Positions 1 through 12,133 of a stretch of DNA of 64,000 nucleotides are shown piece after piece. How positions within the stretch are numbered: the first letter of the stretch is position 1; each line of letters opens with the position of its first letter. Origin of the DNA: Eudorina sp. 2006-703-Eu-15 (Eukaryota > Chlorophyta > Chlorophyceae > Chlamydomonadales > Volvocaceae); contig BDSI01000006.1 in NCBI GenBank assembly GCA_003117195.1, forward strand, positions 1,357,534 through 1,421,533, given 5' to 3'. Both the position numbers and the translations under genes were made by a program. The notes under the pieces were generated by a model, which did not search any database, was not told where the DNA came from, and saw nothing but the letters and a program-made list of their open reading frames with translations.

Positions 1-139
1 ATTCCCTCCCCATGGATGTGCGCGCGGGCTGCACCTGCTCGGGTTGCATATATGGAGACTGCGGACATGGACGGGGTGTTGTTTGTCGTATTGACTGCGG
101 CCACCTGTGTGTGCGGCCCCCCGATGAAGATCCCGACAG

Positions 140-2865
140 CGGAGAGGCGCGACACGTGGCGGACTCGCCGTACATTGTACGAGTGTCGTCCGGCAAGCCC
201 ACGCCGCGTACCACCACCGTGGTGGGCGCCGGCCGGCGGTTGGCCATCGCGGGGCGGGCGGCTGCCTTCGTCATCCAGCCGCGGGACGCCTGGGGCAACC
301 GGGTGGACCCGCGATACCTGCCGCTGAGCCCGCCGGTGAAGGTCAGGCATTTAGTCAGTTGGCGTGGACCATGGCGATGATAGAAGCAAATGACGTTGGT
401 GTCAAGCGCTCCGAAACGGTGACGGTACCGTTGTATTTAAACGCTACATGCCCACAGCGGAGTGGTACCAAGTGGAACGGTCGCCGGCTTCATTCCCGAA
501 CAACTCCGATGCTATTCACTACAAACTACTAACCGTACTGTTGCTCCGAATTTCCGATGCGCTTTTGGCGGTGTAGTCTGCAGGCCGACGCGCTCCCTTG
601 TCCCCTCCCCGGCCCCGCCCCCCCTCCTCGATTTCCTCGCTTCCGTCCCGCAGATCAGTCTCAGCAACGGGGTCCTCGACGTGCCCGTGCGTGTGGAACC
701 CCCCGACCGGGGGCGCTCGGAGTACCGCGTGTCGTACGATGCGCCCGCCGTACCTGGATTATACCGTCTGCAGGTACATCGGGTCGCGCTACGTGGCAAC
801 CGTACTCTTAGCGAGTGTGTTTGACTTCGCCAGGCGTTCGACAACGCCCACTTTGGTAACCTTCTCTGTGAGCCGAGCTCGTCACCGAGGGGTTTTCCTC
901 CTGAATGAATGAATAGATGACGCCTGCCTTGCTGTTTACACGGGCAGCAGTACGACTCGGTGCGCGAGGCCGGCCCATCTTTCCGAGATGTGCGTCGCGC
1001 TGCGTTGCGTCGCGCAGGTGGTCGACGTCGCCTCGGGCCGTCACGTGGGTGGCAGTCCATTTTCCGTACAGGTACGGCGAGGCCCTCAAAGGGACGCCCC
1101 ACCGGTCGCGAAATTGATCGGCGGCGGTCCCATTGAACGATTGAGCGAAATTGCCCTACCAACGAAATTGGAACGAAATTGCAATACGACTGCAGCCCCA
1201 ACCGCGTTGTGGGTCGCCTGGCATGCCGGTCGGACCTCCAGGGCTACCGTACAGCCCGTTCCTGTACGACAGGTCCCCGGGGAGTGTGTACTCCAGCAGC
1301 TTGTGATGGTCAGGCACGGGCTGCGCGAAGAACAGAAATCAATACCTGGCTGCCGCATTGATATTTTGATACGCAGTACAGAGGCGGTCGCCCGAGCTTT
1401 GTCGATCGGGGGCTGAAGCTGCGAGGCGGTTCCCTAACCACTGTGGTGTGAAGTAGTGGGTGGTGCCATTCGCCGTTCCACCCGCCACACCCCGACAAGT
1501 GCGTGGCGAGTGCATGCAAAAGTCGCAGCGGACCCTAAAAGGGTGTGGTGCTCGTCGCGCTGAGACCCCCATGACGCACGACCAACGGGTCCGGCGCCGC
1601 AGGTCGTTGACGCCGGCGCGGCGGAGGCCGACTCACCGGCGCCGGCGGATTCCGCCGTCAGCGCCACCGGTGGACTCCAGCAGGTGCTCACTGGCCGTAG
1701 TGGCGGCGTGCGTTCCGGGTCTGAGGCTGCGGCGCTGCCAGCGAGCCGCCGGTTGGGTCTGGAGGCGGATCTGATGAGCGAGTGGGCGCGGAGGGCTGAG
1801 GCGGCCCTCAAGCAGGCTGATGGAGAGGAGGAGGAGGAGGAGGAGGAAGCAGGAGATGGTGTCCCGGGGCTCCAGCGGCGGCCGGCTGCGTTCCGTGGAG
1901 TCGGCGGCGGAGGGAGCGAGGGTGGTGCTCCCCGCACCGCCAAGGGAGCGCGACCCCGGGGCGAGATGGAGGGCGGTGCCGGAGACGACGGCGAAGCGCT
2001 TCGAGGAGGGGCCGGCGCCGCAGACGCGTCGGTGGGGTCCGCAGCAGCAGCGGCGGCTGCTGCTGCTGCGGCTGCTGCAACGGCGGCGGCGGAGGCCGCG
2101 AGTGCGGCGGGCATCAGCGACTCGGAGCTGCAGTACGTCATGGTGCGTAGTAGTGCCGTACCTCGTGGCACCAGCCGTAGACGAAGTGCGCCAAGCGCCA
2201 TCATGTTACATCATTGACTGAAGCATGTTACGGGGGATCCCGCGGATCACATTTGTTCTTCTGTCGTCCGACTGACCATGGGCGCAGCCGCAGCGGGGCG
2301 CCCATGGTGCCGCGGCTTTCGTGGTTGTATGTATGCATTCATCTCGCTGGGTATGCCTGCCCGTGGGTCCCATCCCGCAGGCTAACCAGGCGATTCCCGT
2401 GGTGGAGGATCTCCGAGATCTATGGAAGATTCATCAGATCCAGGTGAAACGAATGCGGGTCGGGGCCACCGGAGGCACATAGTGAGGCGGTAGACCATAA
2501 ACATGCATGCAGGATCGCTTGCATGTATTTGTTTAGAGAAGAGACCAAATGTGTGTGCGAAACCAGATTCAAAGCACCCGCCGTTCAACGTTGGGCCCTG
2601 CGTAAATGAATTCCTTGATTCAGCGACGCCTTCCGCTGAAATGTGCCGTGTCGTATGTCGAGTGTATAAGGCACTTATGAAGAGTGGAAATTGCTACAGT
2701 GGGGCCCACACTGGGGTGCATCGGTGACAGGCTGACATGTGAAGCCGCCGATACTGCGCGGGTCATGCCTGGTGCCCCCTGCAGGAGGAGAGCAAGGCGC
2801 GTGAGCTGATGAGCCGGCTGCGACTCACGACCGCTGTATCGCCTGTGACAGGCTTACCACCCTAG
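140..2865 (+). CDS. filamin-repeat (ABP280-type) protein, 3' part only
   Basis: This is the 3' end of a gene that starts upstream of the window. Exons I can support are 140 to 335 or 341, 654-773, 1018-1071, one starting at 1196 whose end is unresolved (about 1300), 1603-2142 and 2785-2865 (TAG). The fixed exons are in phase 0 with each other. Two filamin-type immunoglobulin repeat endings are visible: HVADSPYIVRV in the first exon and HVGGSPFSVQ in the third. The second exon carries the repeat core that ends in the typical PGLYRLQ. The long fifth exon is low-complexity, with an EEEEEEEE run and a poly-Ala tract, then EESKARELMSRL in the last. Filamin repeats usually serve in actin crosslinking or, in plants and algae, in gamete surface proteins such as GEX2. 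The fragment does not decide between these roles. Confidence 0.6.
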
Positions 2866-3870
2866 TCGCTTGCAGCGTGTTAATCTAGATGTTTCTAACA
2901 TGCAGTAGGTTTCTGCTGAGGTGTTTCAGGCTCCTACGCGCGAGGGTGCTGTTAAGACTGTCACCTGGCTGCATGGTGTGTTCCTAGCGGGTTGAAGCCC
3001 CGGGTATGAGGGGACACGAGAGTCCGGGCCACCAAGAAATCGATTAGTCGCTGACAGGAGTATCCTTGAATGTAAATACACCAATGATCCCAAGCCGCTT
3101 AATCCATGGCGAGCGTACTTCGTGGACACTAACACGTGTCGGGCGTGTATGTCGGAGTCAGCCCTAACCGCCATCGACGGAATCCTAAACAGTGCTTATC
3201 CACGAAATTATCGTCTGGCTGTCCGATTCAAACACGCGCTAACGAATGCGATAAACAAGTTTACTCCGTGAAACCCAGAGGGTGAAACCCTGGCAGGACG
3301 GCTTGACACCGCAGGTAGCTTTGCTGGCCCTAAAAATTAATGACAGAAGAAATAATATTTTCTGTAGTAGGGGTGACTCTGCCGTTGTTATTGTCCACGT
3401 CACAGGTTCACTTTCAGCGGTTAAAGGTCAGCAGGCGGACGCGAAGGCGTCAAGCCCCCAGCACTCCGATACGTACAGAAGGAATAAATAAACAAAATTG
3501 TTCTGTTCACAACTGTTGCAACCGAAGCGGGAAATCTGGATAATGAACGGGGGTTGCGAGTCTAACGATTTGGCGGTTGTGCTGACATCATGGAGATACC
3601 CACCCGCGCCTCATACATAAAGGACAACCTGTATAATCCGCGTCATACTCAATAAGCACCTATCCCTTACAAATTTGACATCCAGGTTGGCACGATCCAG
3701 GGCCTTGATATCGGTCTTTCCGGAAGCGAAAAGTCGCTCTGCGTGCACCCTTCGTTGCGGACGCATATTGCACAAAATCGTAGATAAACCACTATATATC
3801 CAATTGAATTTATTCAGACTGTCTCGTCAAGGACCAGCTTGTTACCAAGTTCCGCAGACTCGGTAGCGAC
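2866..3870. other. intergenic region
   Basis: This stretch lies between the end of the filamin-repeat gene and the transaldolase start. It has lower GC than the genes and only short unsupported ORFs. It holds a probable poly(A) signal for the upstream gene and presumably the transaldolase promoter and 5' UTR. I see no clear TATA box. Confidence 0.6.
3071..3075 (+). terminator. putative TGTAA polyadenylation signal
   Basis: TGTAA lies about 206 bases after the stop of the filamin-repeat gene. TGTAA is the usual poly(A) signal of volvocine nuclear genes. Assignment to this gene is by position only. Confidence 0.4.
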
Positions 3871-6800
3871 ATGGCCCTCCTGCACAGCAAGCAATGCACA
3901 GGACGCGTGTCCGCACGCGGAGATGCATCGCGTGTCCCAATCCGCCCTTGCGCAAGGACTGTCTCCGTGAGGGCGTACCTCGAGGAGAAGGCCCCGCCAC
4001 CGGGTCCCTTCGCAAAGACACCGGGGACCACCTTCAAAAATCAGCTGGAGGCGTTGAAGAGCATGTCCGTCGTCGTCGCAGACACGGTGAGCGCTGAATA
4101 ACTCTGACTCGTTCGAGGACGCCCCTGGGCCGTCAACCCCTCCCGATCGATGTCCTCAGGGCGAGTTGGACCTCGTGAAGAAGTACCACCCGCAAGACTG
4201 CACCACAAACCCAAGCCTGGTATACAAGGCCCTCTCAATGCCGGAGAACCGGCACTACCTTGAAAAGGCGTTGGCTCACGACAAACGCGCACCGGAGCAC
4301 GTCAAGCCGGGCGTCGTACGACCTTACTCGGGTAAGTCCGGTTGGCCACCTTGTCGCATTTGAGACCTTGCTGGGCCTGACGGGCGTAGAGCCACAAGGT
4401 GGTATCCCTTGGCGCAACTCTAACCCCGTAAACCATCAACCCTAGCGCTCGCCTGATGTAACTGCTGCTTGCTCCCGCCCTCGCGCAGGTGTTGCCGACC
4501 AGCTCTCAGTTGACCTGGGCTGTGAGCTGCTCAAGGTCGTTCCCGGCCGGGTGTCCACGGAGGTGGACGCCACCTTGTCGTACTCGACGCAGGTGAGTCG
4601 CGTCATTGAAGGCGCTGGGGCCTCAGCGAGAATATTATCAATGATGCTGTAGCGGACCTCACAGTCATCAGTGACAGCCGCAGCCTCCTCACCACACATT
4701 GCAAAAACGAAATCTCGCTACCTTGGCGCACCGGACAGGCTGCAAAAGTGCACCGGAAGACACCCCGCACCCACAGCGCCAGGGAACCACCCTGTTGCTG
4801 AGGACCAGCTGGGATCAAGGATAAAGCCCGCGTAGACGGAGCTAGGCCCCAGGGCGCTAGTCTCCGGCGGTGGCCCGCAGTCCGGTTCTTGGTCTGTCGT
4901 TGTCCTCTTCAGGTGTGGCCGGCGGGTTGGGCGCTCTCCGTGCGCGCAGGCGAGCGTCGACAAGGCCCTGCGGATCATGGAGCTGTACGCGGCGCACGGC
5001 ATTGACCCCTCCCGCATCTACATCAAGCTCGCCTCCACCTGGGAGGGCATCGAGGCCTGCCGCCGGCTCGAGAAGCAGGGCATCAACTGCAACATGACGC
5101 TGCTCTTCTCTTTCGGCCAGGTGGGCAGCTCGTTCCCTCCCGTTGGGTCGGGTTCGCAGTTTGCTTGTTATTGCACTGCGGCAGCGCGGCCGCGCCGCCA
5201 CGCGCCCGCGCGCGGTCTCTATCCTTCCGTTGCTCTGCAGGTACCGCATCACGTAAGTATATTGAGTTCTGCTGGGTGTGACCTCCCGTCATGCGTGGAT
5301 ACAGTAGCAGGCACCGCAGTCGTGACGGGTGCTCAGGGGCCGCCGCCGCGTCGGAAGAGGCTCGTAAAGGAGAACGCACTAGGACGTTTACCGACTGCGA
5401 GCTGTTGAACGGCCTAGTAACCATGAATATGGGCACACCGTGTTACCGGCTTTCCGCCTGGGCGCCGCGTTGCCTTGGGGTATGGCCCGGTTCCCTCCCG
5501 TGTTTGGGAGTGCCACGGGGGCATGAATCCGTCATCGTTGACTTTCTTGGTTTGGTTGACATGCAGGCCGCGGCGTGCGCGGACGCTGGTGCCACCCTCA
5601 TATCGCCGTTCGTGGGCCGCATCCTGGACTGGTACAAGGCCAAGGAGGGCCGGGACTTCGCTCCGCACGAGGTGCGCTCCGCCGCCGCTGTGCTCCTGTC
5701 TGTTCATCCCGGCTTCCCAGGTGCATGCCGCTGTTACCGCGACACGACGGCATCAGCTCTGCGGCCATGAGGCTGCCGCACTGCGGATACATGTCGGTGC
5801 TGATGGATGAAGTCGCATTCGTTGACGGTTGTACGGAAGCGGCGCCGGTGACTAAAGTTCCACCCGATTGCTGGTACGATGCCGTAGGACCCGGGCGTGC
5901 TGTCCGTGCGGCGCATCTACAACTACTACAAGTCCCACCACTACAAGACGATTGTCATGGCAGCGTCGTTCCGCAACGCGGGCGAGATCCGGGAGCTGGC
6001 GGGGTGAGTCCGGGAGGGGCACGTCTCGCGGATGTGCGGTACGGAGGGCTTGGGTACGGGATGTACAATTGTTGTGCGACGTCAACGTCGCTGACGCGCA
6101 TCGATCTTTAACCATCACACACCGGCCTGGGGGCCTCCTCTTAAGGCGGATTTTGATCGATTCGGTTCCACTGGAATGTAGATGGAATGTATGCCGAGGT
6201 TCCGCGCACAAGCCGCCTTGCTGGCCGGTTTCGCTGCGAATCAAGTTCGACATGATGTAGTTCAGCGAGCAATGCAATCGCCCGGTTATGACCTACCTGT
6301 GCCATGGATTCGCCGTACGGTCAAGGGATCCCGGAACGCGCACCCAAGTGCACCGCACCGTCCCTTCTGCGTTATGCCGCTCCCGTCCGCAGCTGCGACA
6401 AGATCACCATTTCGCCGGCCCTGTTGGACGAGCTTGAGAAGACCACAGCGCCCATGGAGCGGAAGCTGAGCCCGGAGAAGTGAGCGCCACCTGCGTGGGG
6501 GCGGGCTGAGGTCATTGGTGTCTCGAGTAGGGTTGGGGAAAGGCATGGTGTCTTGACGAGCAGGCAAATCTCTCATGGCCAACAGACGGGTTATAGAACC
6601 AGATGCCCTTCCCAGGGCAAGCTGGGCTACGAAGCGTCTCGGTTACGGCGTGCCGCACCTGGGTTCCGTCTGGGCAGTTGAGTCCGTGATTCCGTTTGTT
6701 GTTGAACCCCAGGGCTGAGCATCTTGCCCTAACGCGCGGCCGGATTTGCTGCGGCTCATGTTACGGCGTGTGCCGCAGGGCCGTGACGGATGTGCTCAAG

Positions 6801-7175
6801 CTGTCCAACATGCACGAGGACCTGTTCAACAAACTGCACGGCGCTGACCAGGTGGGTTGGGCGCTGGGGCCATGTGACGTTTTGTGAGGTCAGGTAGGTC
6901 GGGTTTAGGGGACACTACTGGTGGTTACCAGGTGGGACCTGACCGTAACCATGGCAAAGAAACAAGTACCCTGACAGGCGCTGGACGGCTGGAGCGACTT
7001 TTCAGGGCGCAGTTGATTGTGCGAATGGGCAAACCTCATTGAAAATTGGCGCTTGTCCCTGCAGATGGCGGTGGAGAAGCTCAAGCAGGGCATTGAGCTG
7101 TTCGCCGCCGATCAGAAGAAGCTCGAGGATCTCCTAGCTAGCATTGCCATGGGCAAGGTCAAGGAGAACCACTGA
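3871..7175 (+). CDS. TAL: transaldolase, probably plastid-targeted
   Basis: Transaldolase moves a dihydroxyacetone unit between sugar phosphates in the non-oxidative pentose phosphate pathway. Nine exons join in frame to 384 aa: 3871-4086, 4160-4331, 4489-4592, 4950-5120, 5567-5671, 5888-6003, 6393-6479, 6779-6851 and 7065-7175. The Schiff-base lysine is in [11 protein letters not shown] (about residue 190). Other family blocks are [46 protein letters not shown] and ITISPALL. Before the conserved [11 protein letters not shown] lie about 60 residues rich in Arg, Ser and Ala and poor in acidic residues, which fits a chloroplast transit peptide (inference). The ATG at 3871 is the first in frame of that segment. 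The gene converges on the minus-strand glycosyltransferase at 7887. Confidence 0.93.
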
Positions 7176-7886
7176 CGTCCGGTTCGCTGCGGGGGTGATA
7201 ATGTGGTCACGGACAACGGATCTGGGCGTTGATTTGTCACCAAAGCATATGGAAATGATGGGTTGACAAATAGTGTTGGGGACGTAGCCTCTTTGTTCCC
7301 ACCCCAGGCAGGCTTTTCATTTGGCGCATATGTTATGTGCACAGTTTCGTCTCGTACTGCCACATTGGCGGGCGAAGTATTGTGACACAGGCGAAATAGC
7401 GTGACACTTGTTAAATAGACTTGCATTGGAGGATGCATCACAGAATATGGCAACAGATTGTACATTCGTATCACAGATTAAGGCGAACACAATTGTGTAA
7501 TGGTACACTGATTGCGCATCGATACGACGTTGCACGACGTTGCATCACGATGGTCCTCCAACTCACTAGGCATCCCTTCCTAGGACCTCTCGACTGCCTT
7601 GAAAGTTTTCACCAAACGAATATAAATTCCTCAACCTAGCGGCGAGTCTGAACTAGTCCGCCGTCCCGTTACGCAAACCAAACTCGACAGTTGACAAAAC
7701 GCTACATGTCGAGTGGCATGACGCCTGAGCATTCCTGGCCACGTACACCCTTGTACTTGCACGCCTATTCGTTTAGCAGCATCGCAGTCTAGTCCACCCC
7801 ATACTCCGTTCTCGCTTTGCACGCTTGCTCGCTAACCCTCTTAGAAAAGCACCTAGTCACGAGGCCGAATCCGTACGCGAATGCAA
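7176..7886. other. convergent intergenic region (3' UTRs)
   Basis: This region lies between two converging genes and is AT-richer than either. It holds the transaldolase 3' UTR and presumably that of the glycosyltransferase. No convincing TGTAA was found on the minus strand, and there is no other gene. Confidence 0.6.
7496..7500 (+). terminator. putative TGTAA polyadenylation signal of the transaldolase gene
   Basis: TGTAA occurs about 320 bases after the transaldolase stop, in the gap before the convergent gene that ends at 7887. No other good TGTAA lies between the two genes on this strand. Confidence 0.5.
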
Positions 7887-10800
7887 TCACGCCACGGCGT
7901 TGCCGTCCTTCTTAAAGCGCGGATCTGCTAAGGTCTTCATCTCATCGCAGTCGTACGACGCCTTGCCCGTTTCAGCGTATGTGTCCCAGCACGGCAGCGC
8001 AGCGGTCGCCTCGTTGATCGAGTTGATGAGCGCACGGACAAGATCATTCTTCATGTTCTTGGGCGGATCGCCGAGGTGCCGCGGCGGTGGGCGGCTGCCG
8101 TACGTGCGCTTGTCAAAGCGCCACTCGCCGAACTTGCCGGGCGTGAACTCGCCAGTCAGCTTGTAGTCCATACCATACGTATAGTGCAGGATGTAGAACG
8201 GTTTACCGTTGGCCATGATCAGGTCCGTGTCCCATGGCGGCTGAGCCATCATGTGCAGGAAGAGGTCGACATGTTTGATTCCGTTGAGCCACAAGGCAAT
8301 CGTGAAGCCGTACATCTCCTGCACCCAGCCCCAGACGGAGTTGGCCTCCTGATCCTTGAAGACGGCAATCGAGACGTTCATCCATGTGGGCATCACGCGC
8401 TTCATGTCATCGAAGGTCATGAAAGTCGGACTATTGCCGATTGGCGCAATCTCCTCAAGTTGCCGCTGCGTGATGTTGCCGGCGAATTTACGGGTAATAT
8501 GCGCATTCTCCGCCTTTGCCGGCTCGATGTAGAAGAAGGGGAAGGCGGCTGCAGGATGGAAACGTCAAAATGCAGGGCACACCAGTAGGCAAAACAGTAG
8601 CGGAAGGCACTGCATTGAAGGCGGACCGATCAACAACGAACGCGGTATTGCCAGGTACCAGAACCAGCTTCAGTGAACAGCACCTGACCACCACATTTGC
8701 GCACCGGACTTTGCGACAGTATCACATTGCCAGGGGTTCGGTACTCCAGAACATGTCCCACTGCTCAGCCGTAACCCAAGCCGTGCAACTCCATCCAAAC
8801 CGGAAGAATCTCCTAACCCCAAGAATCTCATCCATACACGTTTGACCTGTACAATTCCGCAGTTGGCACACTCACCTGGCGCGTCACCTCGCATGAAGTT
8901 TGGCATCGGGCGCAGATAGATGTGATCCGGTTCGCTCATCAGCACGAACTTCTCCGGGATCTTCACTTTTTGGGTCCACTGCACGAAGGCGTACGGTCTG
9001 TTGAGTACCACGTACCAAGAGTGCTCCACCATGCTCTGGGGCAGCGGGTCCACCACCACCGTGGGAAGCTCGTCCATAAGATCATCCGCAGAGCCGCTGT
9101 GAAGAAGACGCGTGAAGCCGCCCATCTCGCACTTGCCCGCCTTCTCACACTCAGCCTTCCGCTTCTTCCACCTTCAAACCGCCAGCAAGGCAGGACAAAC
9201 CCACACACACGCGCTGTTGTTATCAACAACAGTCGTGTGGAACTGCAGCCTCGCTTACGACAAACGTATGACGGTCGCTGCTCGTTACGTGACTTATGTG
9301 CGACACGGGGCAAGCCTAGCATGTGGCCAGGGAAATGTTCACATGCCCGTTCCGCCATCAACCTTCCGGTGTGCATATGCGTGTTCTGTTTCTCTCCTGA
9401 GTGCATGTTAGCAGCGCATGGGGCCCTACGAGTAATTCAGATGCCGCAATAACGTGCCTGAACATACTTAAACTCGGTATGTGAATCGAGGTTTGTGAAC
9501 CACTCACGAGTCCCGTGCTGCTAATAACCTGCTAAGCACTGCCACTTCGTCGTGTTTGCCTGTGCAGTCTCCGCGCTGCCTATAGTCAACACTTACCAGT
9601 AGTAATGGATGCGGACCTGCCAGTGAACTGCAGCACCCTGCGCCGAGGTGATAGTGTGGAACATGCGCGGCGCTCCAGTGTTTGTCGCAGCCTGCGAGGA
9701 ATACATAATGTCAACACAAAGCTCAATGGAACCGACCGCGCCGCCCGCCGATCGTGGGCCAGCGATTTCTCCAAACCCGATTTTTATCCTGCAATGCGAC
9801 GTGTTGCCACGCCAACGGAAGTGCAGCCCTGTAATGCAGGCCTGCAAGCCAAGAGAGGTCCGCATTACCTGCAGTTCGGCACCTGGGTCCGCATTGATGT
9901 CCACGTCAATCGTACCAGACGTCCAGTGCGTGTTTGGACCTTGCCTGGCCGGCTTGCTTGCCTCGGGGTGAGCCTGCGTACAACCCGACGTGGGACAGGC
10001 TAATGAGCAACGTGTATGGAGTTCCCATACTGGCCATTCGACAACCATCGCATGGCGCAAACATGCGCCAGCACAAACGTAGCTGGCGCAACGGCCCTGT
10101 ATGGTGGTATGTAGTACACACGTCACACGCTGCGCAAACGCCCCAAACACTTACCAAGTGCTTCAGCCAGCACTGCTGGAACTGCGCGCCACACTTCTCT
10201 TGGTTGCCACAGTAGACCCAGACTGCACAGCACCAGGGCATTTGGACATGTGAGCTATTACAGGGTTCATACACAATGCACTTCCCCTCCAGGTGCCAAT
10301 AACCCTATCAACGCACCATTGCATCCCGGTTCGTCGCCCGAGGGCTGGTAGTTGCGGCAAGAGTCGCAGCAGTCGCCAGCGGTCTTCTTCTTGTTCAGGG
10401 TGCCCCAGACGACCACGTCACCCCACAGCCTGCGGAGGGGGGCTACGTTACGCCAATAGCTCACACCATCAGTTTTGCAAATTGCAGCTCGATTACGACT
10501 CACTCTGTATGCTCATAGGTGTAGCACTTGTGCGCGTTAGCAGTGCTGGTGGATGCTGGGGCTGGCGAGGCAACGACGGCGGTGGTGCCGGCTGTAATGG
10601 TCGCAACAGGAGAGGCCACCTTGGCAGTCACCCCGATAGAGCTGTGCGACAGGGTGTTCCCTGAATTGATCGTGCTTGTTGAAAGCGTCTTGCTCGTGCC
10701 TGCAGTAATTGCCATAGCGGCGTGTTAACTGCCCATACACAGTGATCCGCGCCTACGCACTAGGGACGAAGCCCCTGCTTGCCTCAATCCTACTGTGCCG

Positions 10801-11001
10801 CTACCATCCAGGGCATGATAAAATAAATTATGATGACCTGAACTTGCCTGTTAAAAGATTGCGTGACTCCGAGTGGGTGACAAAAGTTTTATCAGCAGAA
10901 GTATGCGCCGCGCTCATACGATGAAGCTCGCTCAAGGAATAGAACGTTGCCACGACCGTGAAGAACACGGCCACGACAATAACGCGCGTGCTGCTTGCCA
11001 T
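7887..11001 (-). CDS. HPAT: hydroxyproline O-arabinosyltransferase with N-terminal PAN/apple-like region
   Basis: HPAT enzymes (CAZy GT95) add the first arabinose to hydroxyproline in secreted glycoproteins in the Golgi, which is central to the glycoprotein walls of green algae. Eight exons close in frame to 538 aa (minus strand, 5' to 3'): 11001-10920, 10699-10504, 10429-10317, 10222-10155, 9973-9869, 9691-9597, 9171-8876 and 8548-7887. Residues 1-27 form a signal anchor (VIVVAVFFTVVATFY). Residues about 90-188 are Cys-rich and PAN/apple-like: GDCCDSCR, VWVYC, QCWLK. The transferase domain shows MFHTITSAQ, GGFTRLLHSG, PYAFVQW, LMSEPDHIYLRPMPN, AAFPFFYIEP, PTWMNVS, WGWVQEMYGF, PPWDTD, ILHYTYG and GEWRFDKRTYGS, then INEATAALP near the C-terminus. 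The first exon is too short for an ORF scan and was found from the hydrophobic start. Confidence 0.92.
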
Positions 11002-12133
11002 GTTGCCTTGCTACTGTTTCAACAAGCGATCGGGCTCAGGGCTGTGGGAAGGTCATGGCGATCAGTCAAACGTCCTCCAAATCGAAGGTATAAAGATCCC
11101 ACCGCGGTGATCCGCGCACGGCTAAGATTGAAAGGACCTTCCGCTCAGTACCCTCTTGAACTCAGCTAATCGGTTGGGTTAGGACCAGGTGGAATGTCGA
11201 CCCCAGTTTTCAAGGTCCCTCATGTATTGTCGCTGGATAGTTTACACAATTACCATGACAGTGCTCCGAGTGTAGCTCAGAGACCTGTGCCGTACAATAT
11301 ACGGCATCTTTGGGTTGACTTGCTGGAGGGGTTTGCGCCTCTGTACATACAACGTAAGTAAACTAGAAGTCTGTATCCCTCTATAATCACAATGTGCAAA
11401 CCCATTGGATTGATGCGTTTGATAAAAAAATGCACACGGTCATGGGTATAGGAGAACCGGAGATTGGAACCAGGAACGTTGCAACAGTGCAACCATACCC
11501 GTGCGTAGGGGGGCAGCTTGGCGCCAGTTTTCTTTGGGGTCGTGTGTCGGCTTTGGTGGGTTGGGGGTAAAATGTAGTCGCGAAGTCCGAAAGGCGATTT
11601 GTGATCAAAAAACAAATGGGCCTTCTCAAATTCAGAACGTTTAAAGTTCACTGACATCTTATCATATGGCGATGCGGACCATTGCTTGTTGTGGCCGTTT
11701 GGAAGTATTTGCTGGGCTCCGGTACCGCGCGCCATATCGAAACGCAGATGCGAATTCCCCGCACATAGAGGTATCGATCGCATTGATGTGAAGTTTGTCC
11801 TCTTGGCGCACAAGCCTCAAGCACCAGTGGTTCCGGAACCCATAGTCAGGAAGCGCGGCGGTCGTCCATGCCTTTTAGGCCTTGTTTGGTCCGGGCCCCT
11901 AGCTTGCTCAGCACTGCTTGAAAGATATTGCAAATCATCGTTTGCTTTCAGCCCCGATCCTATGCAAGGAAATTAATGAAACTGCGGCATCAGCAATGTT
12001 TTCCCTGAGTCGGCATATCCGCCGGCGATGGTCAGATAGGCTGCGTGCGTGCTTTGCAAGGCATTTGCGGGAGCTCCGATACAATTAGCGTCTATTGGTT
12101 GCGGGACGTGGACACGAGGACGTCTGCGCGGAA
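11002..12133. other. divergent intergenic region between HPAT and PDS5
   Basis: Both neighbours are transcribed away from this 1.1 kb, so it should hold both promoters. It is about half GC. A 178-codon minus-strand ORF (11277-11813) has mixed composition and no family motif, so I do not call it a gene. No RNA gene was recognised. Confidence 0.5.

Noticed and set aside
11430..11530. tRNA-like stretch (GGTTCCAATCTCC on the minus strand near a T run)
   Set aside because: The T-arm stem does not pair and no matching acceptor or anticodon arms can be drawn.
11277..11813. 178-codon minus-strand ORF between HPAT and PDS5
   Set aside because: In about half-GC DNA one ORF of this size is expected by chance in 64 kb. 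No family motif, and it lies in a divergent promoter region.
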